Source: Thermodesulfovibrio sp. 3462-1
GTDB taxonomy: Bacteria > Nitrospirota > Thermodesulfovibrionia > Thermodesulfovibrionales > Thermodesulfovibrionaceae
Length of the DNA: 64,000 nucleotides
NCBI RefSeq assembly: GCF_040451425.1
Contig: NZ_CP144374.1
Span: 1,218,501-1,282,500, forward strand
Reading direction: 5' to 3'
Below are positions 44,889-53,208 of the stretch, piece after piece; the stretch's first letter is position 1; every line of letters starts with the position of its first letter. Under the pieces are notes generated by a model. The model searched no databases, had not been told where the DNA came from, and was given only the letters and a program-made list of their open reading frames with translations. The translations under genes and the position numbers were made by a program.

Positions 44889-46439
44889 CTAATCTACAGG
44901 CTTTAAATCAAGAATTTTTTCCACATTGAAGTTTCTTTCCTCATTTCTGAGCATACAGAATGCTTTTAAACCAAGAAATGTCTTATCACCGTACTGCATT
45001 GGTCCTATGTAAATAGGCTTTAGCAGTCTTTTTGACTTTATATCTGTAGATTTAAGATAAACAATCTCTAATTTTTTCCCATTCTTTATGGCATTCTCTA
45101 TTATTGAGATTTTTTCCTGAATGGGAAGATTTTTTTCTGCATGTTTATACTGAAATTGAGTGAGAAATCTCACAATTCTCCTGTCAAGAAGAACATGTTT
45201 CTGGCATACAGGTCTTTTTAATATCAGTCCGTCCAGAGAGCGACATCTTGAAAGTGCCACATAAAGCTGTCCATGAGAAAAAGTTCCTCTTCCTATGTCA
45301 AGTATTAATTTATCAAAAGTTAAACCCTGACTTTTATGAATTGTTATAGCCCATGCAAGCTTCAGCGGATATTGAGTAAACTGTCCAACAGTGTGAGTTA
45401 AAATTTTTTTCCTTTCTTTATCATAGTAAAATTCATACATCTCCCAGGTAAAAGGAGTAACCTCAACAGTTTCTCCATTTTGAAGTTCAACAACTATTAT
45501 ATCTGGTTCAATTTTTCTTGACTTTATCTCAACTATTTTTCCTATATCTCCATTTATCCATCTTCCTTTTAAATTATTATTAAGAAGCATTACCTGAGAG
45601 TCAACTTTAAGTATAAGTTCCTGTGATGTGGGAAGGTCCTGTTCTTTGAATTCTCCATCAACAAAGCCATAATACTTGAATTCTTTATTTTTTATCTTTG
45701 AAAGCTTCTCCGAATTTATCTTTTCTGCCATTTTATTTGTTGTCGTAAGATAAACATAAAAATCGTTCTCATCTGGCTCGAAATCAGGATTAAACCTTTT
45801 ATTCAGTCTTTCAATGATTTCATCGTTAACAGTGTTGTTTCTTATTGAATTGAGAATTTCAAGGAATTGAATGTCAGACTGTCTATAAACCTTTTCAAGC
45901 TCAATGAATTCAAATTCAGATTCATTAAAAACACCGGAGCTAAAAAAATAGGGAGTTTTATAAAATTCTCTGAAAATGGTCTTTTCTTTTGATGTTACAA
46001 CAGGAGGTAGCTGATATAAATCACCGATGAAAATCATCTGAATTCCGCCAAAGGGCTTCTTTTTCTTTGGACCATGGATTCTTAAAAAAGCATCAATGCA
46101 ATCAAGAATATCAGCCCTTACCATTGATATTTCATCAATAACAATACAGTCAAGTTTTTTATAAAGATCTGGATGCCTTGGCTTTATCTCCTTTATTTTA
46201 TGAATGGTGATGTCAGGTTTGAAATTAAAAAAAGAATAAATTGTCTGTCCTTTAACATTTACTGCTGCTACTCCTGTTGAGGCAAGAACTGCAACTTCTT
46301 TTTTTGTATTTTCTCTGAAATAATTTAAAAATGTTGATTTTCCTGTCCCTGCCCTTCCTGTTATAAATAGGTTTTTATCTGTGTTTTCCGCTAAGTTTAA
46401 AGCTTTAAGAAATTCATCATTTAACTCAATCTCATTCAT
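44889..46439 (-). CDS. Pif1-family DNA helicase with C-terminal WYL domain
   Basis: Superfamily 1B 5'-3' helicase of 516 residues. Walker A ITGRAGTGKST (about 26-36), VIDEISMVRADILD (motif II, about 98), GDLYQLPPV (motif III), and the late YPLKLAWAITIHKSQGLTF and YVALSRCRS (motifs V/VI) are all present. The last ~75 residues (IENAIKNGKKLEIVYL..RLLKPIYIG) form a WYL domain, known in thermophile Pif1 proteins such as that of Thermotoga elfii as a single-strand DNA-binding module. The start overlaps the L,D-transpeptidase stop (ATGA). Confidence 0.92.
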   Translation of the reverse strand: MNEIELNDEFLKALNLAENTDKNLFITGRAGTGKSTFLNYFRENTKKEVAVLASTGVAAVNVKGQTIYSFFNFKPDITIHKIKEIKPRHPDLYKKLDCIVIDEISMVRADILDCIDAFLRIHGPKKKKPFGGIQMIFIGDLYQLPPVVTSKEKTIFREFYKTPYFFSSGVFNESEFEFIELEKVYRQSDIQFLEILNSIRNNTVNDEIIERLNKRFNPDFEPDENDFYVYLTTTNKMAEKINSEKLSKIKNKEFKYYGFVDGEFKEQDLPTSQELILKVDSQVMLLNNNLKGRWINGDIGKIVEIKSRKIEPDIIVVELQNGETVEVTPFTWEMYEFYYDKERKKILTHTVGQFTQYPLKLAWAITIHKSQGLTFDKLILDIGRGTFSHGQLYVALSRCRSLDGLILKRPVCQKHVLLDRRIVRFLTQFQYKHAEKNLPIQEKISIIENAIKNGKKLEIVYLKSTDIKSKRLLKPIYIGPMQYGDKTFLGLKAFCMLRNEERNFNVEKILDLKPVD

Positions 46440-46954
46440 GGCAGTATCTCTATTGTAGTCCCATCAGGAACCATCCTCCATATTTCATCCATTTCTTCAT
46501 TTGTAACAGCAATACAGCCTTCAGTCCAATCATCAATTATGTGATATTTGCCAAGATATTCCACTTTTTTGGAAAGCCCATGTATCATTATTCCACCACC
46601 AGGGTTCACCTTCAGTCTTGCTGCCTGTTCAATATCTTTTTCATTGGGATACGATATCTTGAGTGCCTTATAAAAACTACTATTGGGATTTCTTCCCACT
46701 ATGTAATATCTTCCTTCAGGAGTTTTTCCATCTCCCTGAGATGTTTTTCTTCCCGAAGGATTTTTTCCAAGAGCAACTCTATAGGCTTTGAGTATCTTAC
46801 CCTCCTTCATGAGAAACATCACTCTTTTTGATTTGATAACAATAACTAAATCAGCTGTTTCATATGCAAAGGCATTGTTAAAAGAAAAAATGAAAATTAA
46901 AACGCTAAAAAGAAGCATTCTTAAGAGCATCTTTGCAAGAACAGTTCCTTTCAT
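46436..46954 (-). CDS. L,D-transpeptidase family protein (YkuD domain)
   Basis: Exported peptidoglycan-modifying enzyme of up to 172 residues; in-frame ATGs at 46954 and 46930 are both possible. A signal sequence (LLFSVLIFIFSFNNAFA) leads to a minimal YkuD domain with IMIHGLS (catalytic His) and D-W-T-E-G-C-I-A-V-T (nucleophile Cys about 148). It lacks the LysM part of the other transpeptidase in this window (32114-33040). It lies between the MTAP-family gene (50-nt overlap) and pif1 on one strand. Confidence 0.88.
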   Translation of the reverse strand: MKGTVLAKMLLRMLLFSVLIFIFSFNNAFAYETADLVIVIKSKRVMFLMKEGKILKAYRVALGKNPSGRKTSQGDGKTPEGRYYIVGRNPNSSFYKALKISYPNEKDIEQAARLKVNPGGGIMIHGLSKKVEYLGKYHIIDDWTEGCIAVTNEEMDEIWRMVPDGTTIEILP

Positions 46955-47702
46955 GGGGTAGTTTTTTGATAGTTTCTCTTATAAGTAAACCCAACGTATC
47001 AAGTGAATTTTTCATTGTTTCAACAACTTCTTTAACTGTGAGAGGCAGTTTTGATATTCCAGCAGCATAATTACCAACAACAGCAACTGCAGCATAGCAA
47101 ATTTCTAATTCTCTTGCCAGCACAGCCTCTGGCATAATTGTCATACCAATAATATCAGCACCCATATTTTTAAAAAATCTTATTTCAGCAGCTGTTTCAA
47201 GTCTTGGACCAGTTACACATATGTATGTCCCATGGGGAATTACATCAATTCTAAATCTTTTTGCTGTTTCTAATAAATGCTCTCTCATTTCACTGCAGAA
47301 CGGTTCTGTAAAATCTATATGAACGACCTTTCCTTCTTCATAGAAAGTATTAGGTCTCATTCCTTGAGTTAAATCTATTATTTGATGAGGAATCACAATA
47401 CTACCTGGTGGTATGTTTTCGTTTAATGAACCTGTGGCAAAAACTCCGAATATCCTTTCTATGCCGCAGAGTTTAAATCCATAAATATTGGCTCTGTAAT
47501 TAACTTTATGGGGTGGTATGCTGTGCCTTTCACCGTGACGCCTGAGAAATAGGACTTTTATGGTTTCAATTTCTTCTATTTCATAGGGAGAAGAAGGTTC
47601 ACCATAGGGAGTTTTTATGGTGATTACTTCTTTTTTTACCTCTGATTCACTGAGTCCGCTACCACCAATTATTCCTATTTTCACCTGTTTTATGCTCTGC
47701 AT
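46905..47702 (-). CDS. MTAP/PNP-family nucleoside phosphorylase, probably 6-oxopurine (methylthioinosine) type
   Basis: Phosphorolytic cleavage of a (methylthio)nucleoside, 265 residues. GGSGL (13-17), RRHGERHSIPPHKVNYRANI (about 54-72) and MTIMPEAVLARELEICYA are signatures of the MTA phosphorylase branch. The base-recognition segment, D-Y-D in adenine-specific MTAP, is N-Y-A-A-G here (Asn211, Ala213). That pattern belongs to 6-oxopurine enzymes such as methylthioinosine phosphorylase or guanosine/inosine phosphorylase. It would fit salvage in which MTA is first deaminated; this is inference. tRNA-Arg lies 11 nt upstream. Confidence 0.85.
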   Translation of the reverse strand: MQSIKQVKIGIIGGSGLSESEVKKEVITIKTPYGEPSSPYEIEEIETIKVLFLRRHGERHSIPPHKVNYRANIYGFKLCGIERIFGVFATGSLNENIPPGSIVIPHQIIDLTQGMRPNTFYEEGKVVHIDFTEPFCSEMREHLLETAKRFRIDVIPHGTYICVTGPRLETAAEIRFFKNMGADIIGMTIMPEAVLARELEICYAAVAVVGNYAAGISKLPLTVKEVVETMKNSLDTLGLLIRETIKKLPHERNCSCKDALKNASF

Positions 47703-47713
47703 TTATTTATAAA

Positions 47714-47787
47714 TGCGCCCAGGAGGATTTGAACCCCCGACCTACGGATTCGTAGTCCGCCGCTCTATCCTACTGAGCTATGGGCGC
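47714..47787 (-). tRNA. tRNA-Arg (ACG)
   Basis: Acceptor GCGCCCA pairs with TGGGCGC, with discriminator A. The anticodon loop CTACGAA in the GCGGA/TCCGT stem gives ACG, read as ICG after deamination. The T arm has GGGTTCAAATCC. Length is 74 nt with CCA not encoded. It lies between queF and the phosphorylase gene on the same strand. Confidence 0.93.
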
Positions 47788-47807
47788 TAAAAATATTATA
47801 ACATAGT

Positions 47808-48176
47808 TTATTTACTCTCAGAGGAGACCTTTATTACTGTTTTTACATTTCCTCGTGGATTAAAATCACCTATTACCTCCAAGGCTCTTGGTTGAAGAAG
47901 GTTATATAGGTCTTCATAAATTTTATTTGTTACCGCTTCATGAGAGATGTATTTGTCTCTGTAGGAATTAAGATAAAGTTTTAAAGATTTAAGTTCAACA
48001 ATTTTTTTATCAGGAATATAACTTATCCTTATTGTTGCAAAATCAGGATATCCAGATCTTGGGCATAAACAGGTAAATTCAGGAAAACTTATCTCAATTC
48101 TGTAATCCCTCTCTGGATATGGATTATCCCATGCTTCAAGTTTAGCTTCTTTTATAGCTTTTTCACCGTAAAGCAT
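47808..48176 (-). CDS. queF: NADPH-dependent 7-cyano-7-deazaguanine reductase, short type
   Basis: Reduces preQ0 to preQ1 in queuosine tRNA modification, 122 residues (unimodular QueF). The catalytic segment [14 protein letters not shown] contains the nucleophile Cys38 and the Asp45. The substrate/NADPH motif [20 protein letters not shown], in part [13 protein letters not shown], follows, and [10 protein letters not shown] closes the fold. The start overlaps the hemH end by 14 nt. tRNA-Arg follows downstream. No other que genes lie nearby. Confidence 0.93.
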   Translation of the reverse strand: MLYGEKAIKEAKLEAWDNPYPERDYRIEISFPEFTCLCPRSGYPDFATIRISYIPDKKIVELKSLKLYLNSYRDKYISHEAVTNKIYEDLYNLLQPRALEVIGDFNPRGNVKTVIKVSSESK

Positions 48177-49113
48177 TTTCCATTTCTCCTTGTAAACATT
48201 CTAATACAAGATTTTTCAAAGCTTCAATGAATTTTGAAGAAGTATTCAATGAGTCAACCCGATAAAGTTGCAATCCTAAATCATTAGCCATTTTTTTATA
48301 TACAAAATCAATCTCATAAAGAGTCTCAATATGATCAGAAACAAAACTTACAGGAACTATCAGAATTTTTCTTATTTCTGTTTTGGTTAGTTCTTTAATC
48401 ACTTCTTCAGTTGAAGGCTTTACCCACTGAATAGGTCCTGTTGTACTCTGAAAGCATATTTTAAAATCTTTTAACCTCATTTTACTGGCAATGGCATTTA
48501 CAGTTTTTTGCACTTCTGAAATATAAGGGTCTCCTTTTTTATGAAGGGAAAGAGGAATTCCATGGGCACTGAAAAGAACAAAACACTCACCACCATGCCT
48601 TTCAAATGCCTTTTCAATTTGTTCAATCCATGCCTCAATAAATAAAGGATAATCACACCAGGAACTTATTATCTTGAATTCAAAATTTCCCTTTGTAAGC
48701 TTCTTGAATCTCTCAACAGCTGAAGATGTAGTGGCACTGCAAAACTGCGGATAAAGTAAAACTGCCACAACTTTTTTTATGTTTGATTTTTTAAACTCCT
48801 CCACAGACTCTTCAATAAAAGGATGCCAGTATCGCATCCCAACGAGAACTTTAAATCCCTCTCCCAAGGCTTTCTGAAGAGCCTCTGCCTGTGCCTCTGT
48901 GATTTCTTTTAAAGGAGACTTTCCACCAATTTTTTTATAAGCTTTTTTTACTTTACCTGCTCTTACATTAGAAATAAGCCATGCAAGAGGTTTCTGCATA
49001 AATCCAAAGTTTGCTATGTAAGGATCAGTAAAAAGGTTATAAAGAAAAGGTTTAACTGCGGACAGGCTGTCAGGTCCGCCCATATTAAGTAACAACACTC
49101 CGATTTTATCCAT
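48163..49113 (-). CDS. hemH: Ferrochelatase (protoporphyrin or coproporphyrin type)
   Basis: Inserts Fe2+ into a porphyrin, 316 residues from the chosen start. [20 protein letters not shown] begins the class II chelatase fold; [17 protein letters not shown] has the catalytic His (about 183) and [15 protein letters not shown] the second conserved His/Glu segment. An AGGAGAT site 5 nt upstream supports ATG 49113 over the ATG at 49155, which lies deep inside ubiX. With HemE and AhbD encoded nearby, coproporphyrin III is a plausible substrate; that is inference. It overlaps ubiX by 8 nt and queF by 14 nt. Confidence 0.92.
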   Translation of the reverse strand: MDKIGVLLLNMGGPDSLSAVKPFLYNLFTDPYIANFGFMQKPLAWLISNVRAGKVKKAYKKIGGKSPLKEITEAQAEALQKALGEGFKVLVGMRYWHPFIEESVEEFKKSNIKKVVAVLLYPQFCSATTSSAVERFKKLTKGNFEFKIISSWCDYPLFIEAWIEQIEKAFERHGGECFVLFSAHGIPLSLHKKGDPYISEVQKTVNAIASKMRLKDFKICFQSTTGPIQWVKPSTEEVIKELTKTEIRKILIVPVSFVSDHIETLYEIDFVYKKMANDLGLQLYRVDSLNTSSKFIEALKNLVLECLQGEMENALR

Positions 49114-49675
49114 TCCATCTCCTGTAAAGATTGTTTTCAATTCCCATGCTGTCAAGAAGTTTTCCCACTATAAAGTTCACCATATCATCAATTGTTTGAG
49201 GATTATGATAAAATGCAGGCATGGGTGGTACTATAATAACTCCAATTCTGGCAAGTTTCAGCATATTTTCAATATGAATGGCACTGAGGGGAGTTTCTCT
49301 TGGAGAAATTATAAGTCTTCTTCCCTCTTTAATTATTACATCAGCAGCTCTTGTTATTAAATTGTCAGCGTAACCAGTAGCAATTGCAGAGAGAGTTTTC
49401 ATTGAACATGGAACAATAAACATCCCCCGGGTTTTATAAGAGCCACTTGCCACAGAAGCATCAATCTGATTTTCAGAATAAATTTTTATGTTTGGATCTC
49501 TAAACTTCTCTTTAAACTCATGTAAATTTTTAATTTCTGTCTCATGCTCCATTACCTTTATGGCAGAGCTGGATAAAATTACTAATACTTCAAAATTTTT
49601 AGAAATTTCCTCAAGAAGTCTTATTCCATAAATTATGCCTGAAGCTCCTGTTATTGCCAGTATTAATTTTTCCAT
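49106..49675 (-). CDS. ubiX: Flavin prenyltransferase UbiX
   Basis: Makes prenylated FMN, the cofactor of UbiD-type decarboxylases. 189 residues. TGASGIIYGIRLLEE is the nucleotide-binding start, SSSAIKVM the FMN-site serines, FIVPCSMKTLSAIATGYADNLI, in part VPCSMKTLSAIATGYADN, and RRLIISPRETPLSAIHIENML, in part LIISPRETPLSA, are diagnostic. No ubiD is in the window. A MITE-like element lies upstream. Overlap with hemH indicates a shared transcript. Confidence 0.93.
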   Translation of the reverse strand: MEKLILAITGASGIIYGIRLLEEISKNFEVLVILSSSAIKVMEHETEIKNLHEFKEKFRDPNIKIYSENQIDASVASGSYKTRGMFIVPCSMKTLSAIATGYADNLITRAADVIIKEGRRLIISPRETPLSAIHIENMLKLARIGVIIVPPMPAFYHNPQTIDDMVNFIVGKLLDSMGIENNLYRRWNG

Positions 49676-49727
49676 TATTTTATCCTAACATATTGATAAA
49701 CCTTCTTGAAAATAAATTAAAATAAAA

Positions 49728-49841
49728 GAGGCTGTTCAATAAAAATGATTAAATTATTATGTCATCCCGGGCGATGGCGAAGAATTATTTAGGCTTACAA
49801 CTTCTTGATTTTTATGAAGTTGTAAATTTTTGAACAATCTC
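49728..49841. mobile_element. MITE-like short inverted-repeat element
   Basis: About 114 bp bounded by near-perfect inverted termini: GAGGCTGTTCAAT.. at the left and ..TTGAACAATCTC at the right. Inside lies a perfect 10-bp hairpin TTACAACTTC/GAAGTTGTAA (49795-49804 and 49816-49825) and a TGTCATCCCGGGCGATGGCG segment like the dispersed repeats of many bacteria. It has no coding capacity and sits between ubiX and yedF, ending 22 nt before the yedF ATG. No target duplication is clear. Confidence 0.55.
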
Positions 49842-49862
49842 ATAAAAACATTGGAGGAAAAT

Positions 49863-50447
49863 ATGGAAATTGATGCAAGAGGTTTAGGATGTCCAAAACC
49901 CATCATCCTTGCTGAAGAAGCATTGTCAAAGATAGAAGAAGGAATTGTAACAGTAATTGTTGACAATGAAGGTTCTATGGAGAATTTAAAAAAATATGCG
50001 ACGAGATTTGGTTACTATTATGAAGTTGAGGAGAAGGAAAACTACTGGAAGGTAAAGATTGTTAAAGGTTATACCTGTCAGATTTCCCCAACAGTACAAA
50101 AGCAGACAAAAAAGGATTTACTGGTTATTATTTCATCAGATGTAATTGGTAAGGATGAAAAATTAGGAAGAATCCTTATGAAAGCTTATCTTGAAACAAT
50201 GATAGCCACCCTACAACTTCCCCAGATGATTTTTTTAATGAATACAGCTGTTAAACTCTCTACCATAGATGAGGAGTTTATTCCACTTCTTAAAAAAATT
50301 GAAGAAATGGGAACAGAGGTATTCACTTGTGGAACATGCCTTAAGTATTACAATCTTGAAGATAGTTTAAGAGTGGGGTTCAGAGGCACAACAAATCATT
50401 TTGTTGAAGGAATGTTTGATTTTAATAAAACTGTATGGATCGGTTAA
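49863..50447 (+). CDS. yedF: Sulfurtransferase-like selenium metabolism protein YedF
   Basis: A 194-residue protein with an N-terminal TusA/SirA domain (IDARGLGCPKPII, Cys10 in the CPxP motif) and a C-terminal DsrE-like domain ending VFTCGTCLKYYNLEDSLRVG, in part TCGTCLKYYNLED. This two-domain form is the YedF family used as a marker for selenium utilisation; its exact reaction is not established. TTGGAGGAAAAT supports ATG 49863. Its presence agrees with the in-frame UGA gene at 39851-40453. The following TPR gene is on the same strand, 42 nt away. Confidence 0.88.
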   Translation: MEIDARGLGCPKPIILAEEALSKIEEGIVTVIVDNEGSMENLKKYATRFGYYYEVEEKENYWKVKIVKGYTCQISPTVQKQTKKDLLVIISSDVIGKDEKLGRILMKAYLETMIATLQLPQMIFLMNTAVKLSTIDEEFIPLLKKIEEMGTEVFTCGTCLKYYNLEDSLRVGFRGTTNHFVEGMFDFNKTVWIG

Positions 50448-50489
50448 TTTTTCTTGAAATAAAAATACAAAACAAAATAAAATTTAAAT

Positions 50490-51101
50490 ATGTCACAGGT
50501 AAAGAAAAATTTAAAATTTATAAAAAGAAAAAAACATGATATTGCAATTGCAAAATACACAAAAATAATAGAGAAAGAGCCAGATAATTATCAAGCTTAT
50601 AAAGAAAGAGGGAATGCTTACTATAGAAAGAAACTTTATCACCTTGCAATAGCAGATTATACGAAGGCTATTGAGCTTAAACCAGATTATTTTCTTGCAT
50701 ACAATAATCGCGGAATAGTTTATTCAGTTTTAGGTCTATATGAGCTGGCAATTGCTGATTATAATAAAGCTATTGAATTAAAGCCAAACAATGGAATGCC
50801 TTACAACAATAGAGGATTCACTTATTTATTAATGGGCAAATTAGAAGAAGCTGAAAGAGATATTAGAAAATCAATTGAACTTAATCCTAACAATATATAC
50901 GCATTAAACAGTATGGCAGAGCTTTTTGCCATGAAAGGAATGCCTGAAGAAGCCTGTAAATGGCTTATAAAAGCAATTGAGAAAGGTTATAACAATTGGA
51001 AATATCTTAAAACATCTAAAACATATGATCTTATAAGAAATCATCCGTGTTTTCAGTCTATTCTTGAAAAAATTTTTCATGGTCTTCCTACACTAAAATA
51101 A
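50490..51101 (+). CDS. Tetratricopeptide repeat protein
   Basis: A 203-residue cytoplasmic protein with no signal peptide. Four TPR units of 34 residues are visible from about residue 15: IAIAKYTKIIEKEPDNYQAY, then AIADYTKAIELKPDYFLAYN, AIADYNKAIELKPNNGMPYN and AERDIRKSIELNPNNIYALN. A degenerate fifth and a capping segment follow. It is presumably a protein-interaction scaffold; the partner is unknown. The 3' end overlaps the convergent ugd gene by 25 nt. Confidence 0.8.
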   Translation: MSQVKKNLKFIKRKKHDIAIAKYTKIIEKEPDNYQAYKERGNAYYRKKLYHLAIADYTKAIELKPDYFLAYNNRGIVYSVLGLYELAIADYNKAIELKPNNGMPYNNRGFTYLLMGKLEEAERDIRKSIELNPNNIYALNSMAELFAMKGMPEEACKWLIKAIEKGYNNWKYLKTSKTYDLIRNHPCFQSILEKIFHGLPTLK

Positions 51102-52381
51102 CTAAATCCTGATTGTCTTACTTTCACTGGATCGTAAATGTTTCTGAAGTCAAAGAACAAACTTCCCTTCATAAGTTTTTTAATTCTTTCAAGATCAAGA
51201 TTTCTGAATTGATTCCATTCAGTAACAACTACCACAGCATCAGCATCTTTTGCTACAGAGTAAGCATCTGAGCAGTAAATTATGTTTGGAAAAACTCTTT
51301 TGGTGTTTTCCATAGCCTGAGGGTCATAAACTTTAAGTGTTGCTTTTTTATTTAGCAGACTCTGAATAATATATAATGCAGGAGACTCTCTTATATCATC
51401 AGTATTGGGTTTAAATGATAAGCCAAGGATACCTATGATTTTTCCCTCAATTTTGTCGTTAAATGCTTTTATTATTTTTTGAGTTAATCTTTCCCTTTGA
51501 TTTTGATTTGCCTCAATGGCAGCCTTAACAATGCGAAGCTCTACCCCTTTTTCTTCAGCAATTTTAACAAGTGCCATTGTATCCTTTGGCAAGCATGAAC
51601 CACCAAACCCTATGCCTGCATGAAGAAATTTAGGGCCAATTCTTCCATCAAGCCCCATTGCCTTTGCTATTGTATTGACATTTGCACCCACTGCTTCGCA
51701 GAGTGCTGATATTTCATTAATAAATGAGATTTTTGTTGCAAGAAAACTGTTGGTAGCATACTTTATTAATTCAGCTGTAGCTATATCAGTGATTACAAAA
51801 GGAGTTTCTATCAAATACAAAGGTCTATAAAGGTCTTTCATTATGGCAACTGCCTGTTCACTTTCTGCACCGATTACAACTCTATTAGGACGCATGAAAT
51901 CCTCAACAGCAGAGCCTTCTCTTAAGAATTCAGGATTTGAGACAATATCAAATTCAACGCTTTTTTCAAGATTTTTTTTGATAATTTCTTTTATCTTCAA
52001 TCCTGTTCCAACAGGAACTGTGCTCTTCGTGACAATAACTTTGTAACTATTCATATTTTTTGCAATTTCTTTTGCAACTTCTTCAACATAATCAAGATTT
52101 GCAGAACCATCTCCCCTTGGAGGTGTTCCTACAGCGATAAATATTACAAGAGATTCATTAACTGCCTCATCAATGCGGGTAGTAAATTTTAACCTCTTTT
52201 CCTTTAAATTTCTTTTTACAATGTCCTCAAGCCCTGGTTCATAAAAGGGGATTATACCCTTTTTTAGTTTTTCAATTTTTTCCATGTCTTTATCAACGCA
52301 TGTTACAAAAACTCCAAATTCAGCAAAGCATGCACCAGTTACAAGTCCTACATATCCTGTGCCGATTATAGCTATATGCAT
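51077..52381 (-). CDS. ugd: UDP-glucose 6-dehydrogenase
   Basis: Oxidises UDP-glucose to UDP-glucuronate for surface polysaccharides, 434 residues. The NAD site is IIGTGYVGLVTGACFAE (4-20), the central segment AELIKYATNSFLATKISFINE, in part AELIKYATNSFLA, and the catalytic Cys lies in GFGGSCLPKDT (about 258-268). The C-terminal domain begins near GILGLSFKPNTDDIRESPA (about 317). Length is normal. No glycosyltransferase genes are adjacent; the RmlB-like SDR at 4988-5980 is the only other sugar-nucleotide gene here. Confidence 0.94.
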   Translation of the reverse strand: MHIAIIGTGYVGLVTGACFAEFGVFVTCVDKDMEKIEKLKKGIIPFYEPGLEDIVKRNLKEKRLKFTTRIDEAVNESLVIFIAVGTPPRGDGSANLDYVEEVAKEIAKNMNSYKVIVTKSTVPVGTGLKIKEIIKKNLEKSVEFDIVSNPEFLREGSAVEDFMRPNRVVIGAESEQAVAIMKDLYRPLYLIETPFVITDIATAELIKYATNSFLATKISFINEISALCEAVGANVNTIAKAMGLDGRIGPKFLHAGIGFGGSCLPKDTMALVKIAEEKGVELRIVKAAIEANQNQRERLTQKIIKAFNDKIEGKIIGILGLSFKPNTDDIRESPALYIIQSLLNKKATLKVYDPQAMENTKRVFPNIIYCSDAYSVAKDADAVVVVTEWNQFRNLDLERIKKLMKGSLFFDFRNIYDPVKVRQSGFSYFSVGRP

Positions 52382-52450
52382 TAATTATCCTCCATAAAGA
52401 TTGATAAATTATTATAACCCATTTTATTTATCAGTTTAAAACAGGTCTAA

Positions 52451-52479
52451 TTGACTTTATAAATATTTTTATTTAAAAT
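52451..52479 (+). promoter_or_regulatory. Promoter of the small rubredoxin-like gene pair
   Basis: TTGACT (52451-52456), a 17-nt spacer and TAAAAT (52474-52479), followed by ACAAGGAGGTGA and the ATG at 52508. Confidence 0.6.
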
Positions 52480-52507
52480 AAAGTAAAACTTACAAGGAGG
52501 TGAAAAA

Positions 52508-52615
52508 ATGGCAATTTTTAAATGTAGCAATTGCGGGGCTACAAAAGAGGGAAAATGTAAACCTCAGAAATGTCCAAAATGTGGACAGAAAGGAACAATG
52601 CAAAAAGTATCATAA
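52508..52615 (+). CDS. RCKP-type rubredoxin-like small protein
   Basis: A 35-residue peptide with two Cys knuckles, C-S-N-C-G and C-P-K-C-G, joined by the short motif GKCKPQK. This is the 'RCKP' variant of the rubredoxin-like zinc ribbon; function is unknown, with metal binding likely. Shine-Dalgarno AAGGAGGTGA is strong. The next rubredoxin-like gene begins 14 nt downstream. Confidence 0.8.
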   Translation: MAIFKCSNCGATKEGKCKPQKCPKCGQKGTMQKVS

Positions 52616-52629
52616 AAATGGAGGCTTAA

Positions 52630-52815
52630 ATGATGGAAGAAAATAAGAAAAAACTAATATCTTACAGATGTTGTCACTGTGGATACATATATGAACCTTT
52701 AAAGGGATGTGAGAAAAATAAAGTAAAACCTGGAACATGTTTTGAAGAAGTACCACAAGATTACCGCTGCCCTGTATGCAAATCTAAAAAGTCAGGATTT
52801 GTTCCAGTAAAATAA
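52630..52815 (+). CDS. Rubredoxin-like protein
   Basis: A 61-residue protein with rubredoxin knuckles C-C-H-C-G-Y-I-Y-E-P and Y-R-C-P-V-C-K-S-K-K-S-G-F. The middle loop is unusual: it contains two extra Cys (GCEKNKVKPGTCFEEVP) instead of the standard GDPxxGIxPGT, so it may bind metal differently from the rubredoxin at 3096. ATG at 52630 or 52633; AAATGGAGG precedes. It is transcribed with the RCKP-type gene and ends at a strong bidirectional terminator. Confidence 0.82.
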   Translation: MMEENKKKLISYRCCHCGYIYEPLKGCEKNKVKPGTCFEEVPQDYRCPVCKSKKSGFVPVK

Positions 52816-52844
52816 AAAGCCGCAGATTTTCTCTGCGGCTTTTT
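52814..52844. terminator. Bidirectional intrinsic terminator
   Basis: Perfect 8-bp stem GCCGCAGA/TCTGCGGC with a TTTTC loop, flanked by A5 and T5. It serves the plus-strand rubredoxin-like genes and the minus-strand tRNA cluster. Confidence 0.9.
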
Positions 52845-52846
52845 AA

Positions 52847-52921
52847 CGTCCCCAAGGGGATTTGAACCCCTGTTACCGCCTTGAAAGGGCGATGTCCTAG
52901 GCCTGGCTAGACGATGGGGAC
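52847..52921 (-). tRNA. tRNA-Glu (TTC)
   Basis: Acceptor GTCCCCA pairs with TGGGGAC, with discriminator G. The anticodon stem TCGCC/GGCGG encloses loop CTTTCAA, anticodon TTC. Length is 75 nt. It is last in a three-tRNA unit ending at the shared terminator. Confidence 0.93.
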
Positions 52922-52928
52922 ATATCAA

Positions 52929-53001
52929 TGAGCCGCGTTGGATTCGAACCAACGACACCCGCCTTAAAAGGGCGGTGCTCTGCCTGCTGAGCTAGCGGCC
53001 C
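52929..53001 (-). tRNA. tRNA-Lys (TTT)
   Basis: Acceptor GGGCCGC pairs with GCGGCTC (one G-T pair), with discriminator A. The anticodon stem CCGCC/GGCGG encloses loop CTTTTAA, anticodon TTT. GGTTCGAATCC forms the T arm. Length is 73 nt. Confidence 0.93.
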
Positions 53002-53060
53002 ATGAATAACTTTAATAATTTAAACTTTTAAATAGATTTTTGTCAATCAACAGAATTAAA

Positions 53061-53133
53061 TGGGCAGGGGCGGAATCGAACCGTCGACACGGGGCTTTTC
53101 AGGCCCCTGCTCTACCGACTGAGCTACCTGCCC
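53061..53133 (-). tRNA. tRNA-Phe (GAA)
   Basis: Acceptor GGGCAGG pairs with CCTGCCC, with discriminator A. The anticodon stem GGGGC/GCCCC encloses loop CTGAAAA, anticodon GAA. Length is 73 nt. It is first in the three-tRNA unit. Confidence 0.93.
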
Positions 53134-53159
53134 ATTTGAAACATCGTAGACTATTTAAA

Positions 53160-53186
53160 ATAATACATTTTACCTTAAAAAGTCAA
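53160..53186 (-). promoter_or_regulatory. Promoter of the tRNA-Phe/Lys/Glu unit
   Basis: On the minus strand TTGACT (53186-53181) and TATTAT (53165-53160) with a 15-nt spacer, 26 nt before tRNA-Phe. Spacing is short, so the exact -10 is uncertain. Confidence 0.45.
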
Positions 53187-53208
53187 ACAGAAACCCAGGG
53201 TTTGCTCA

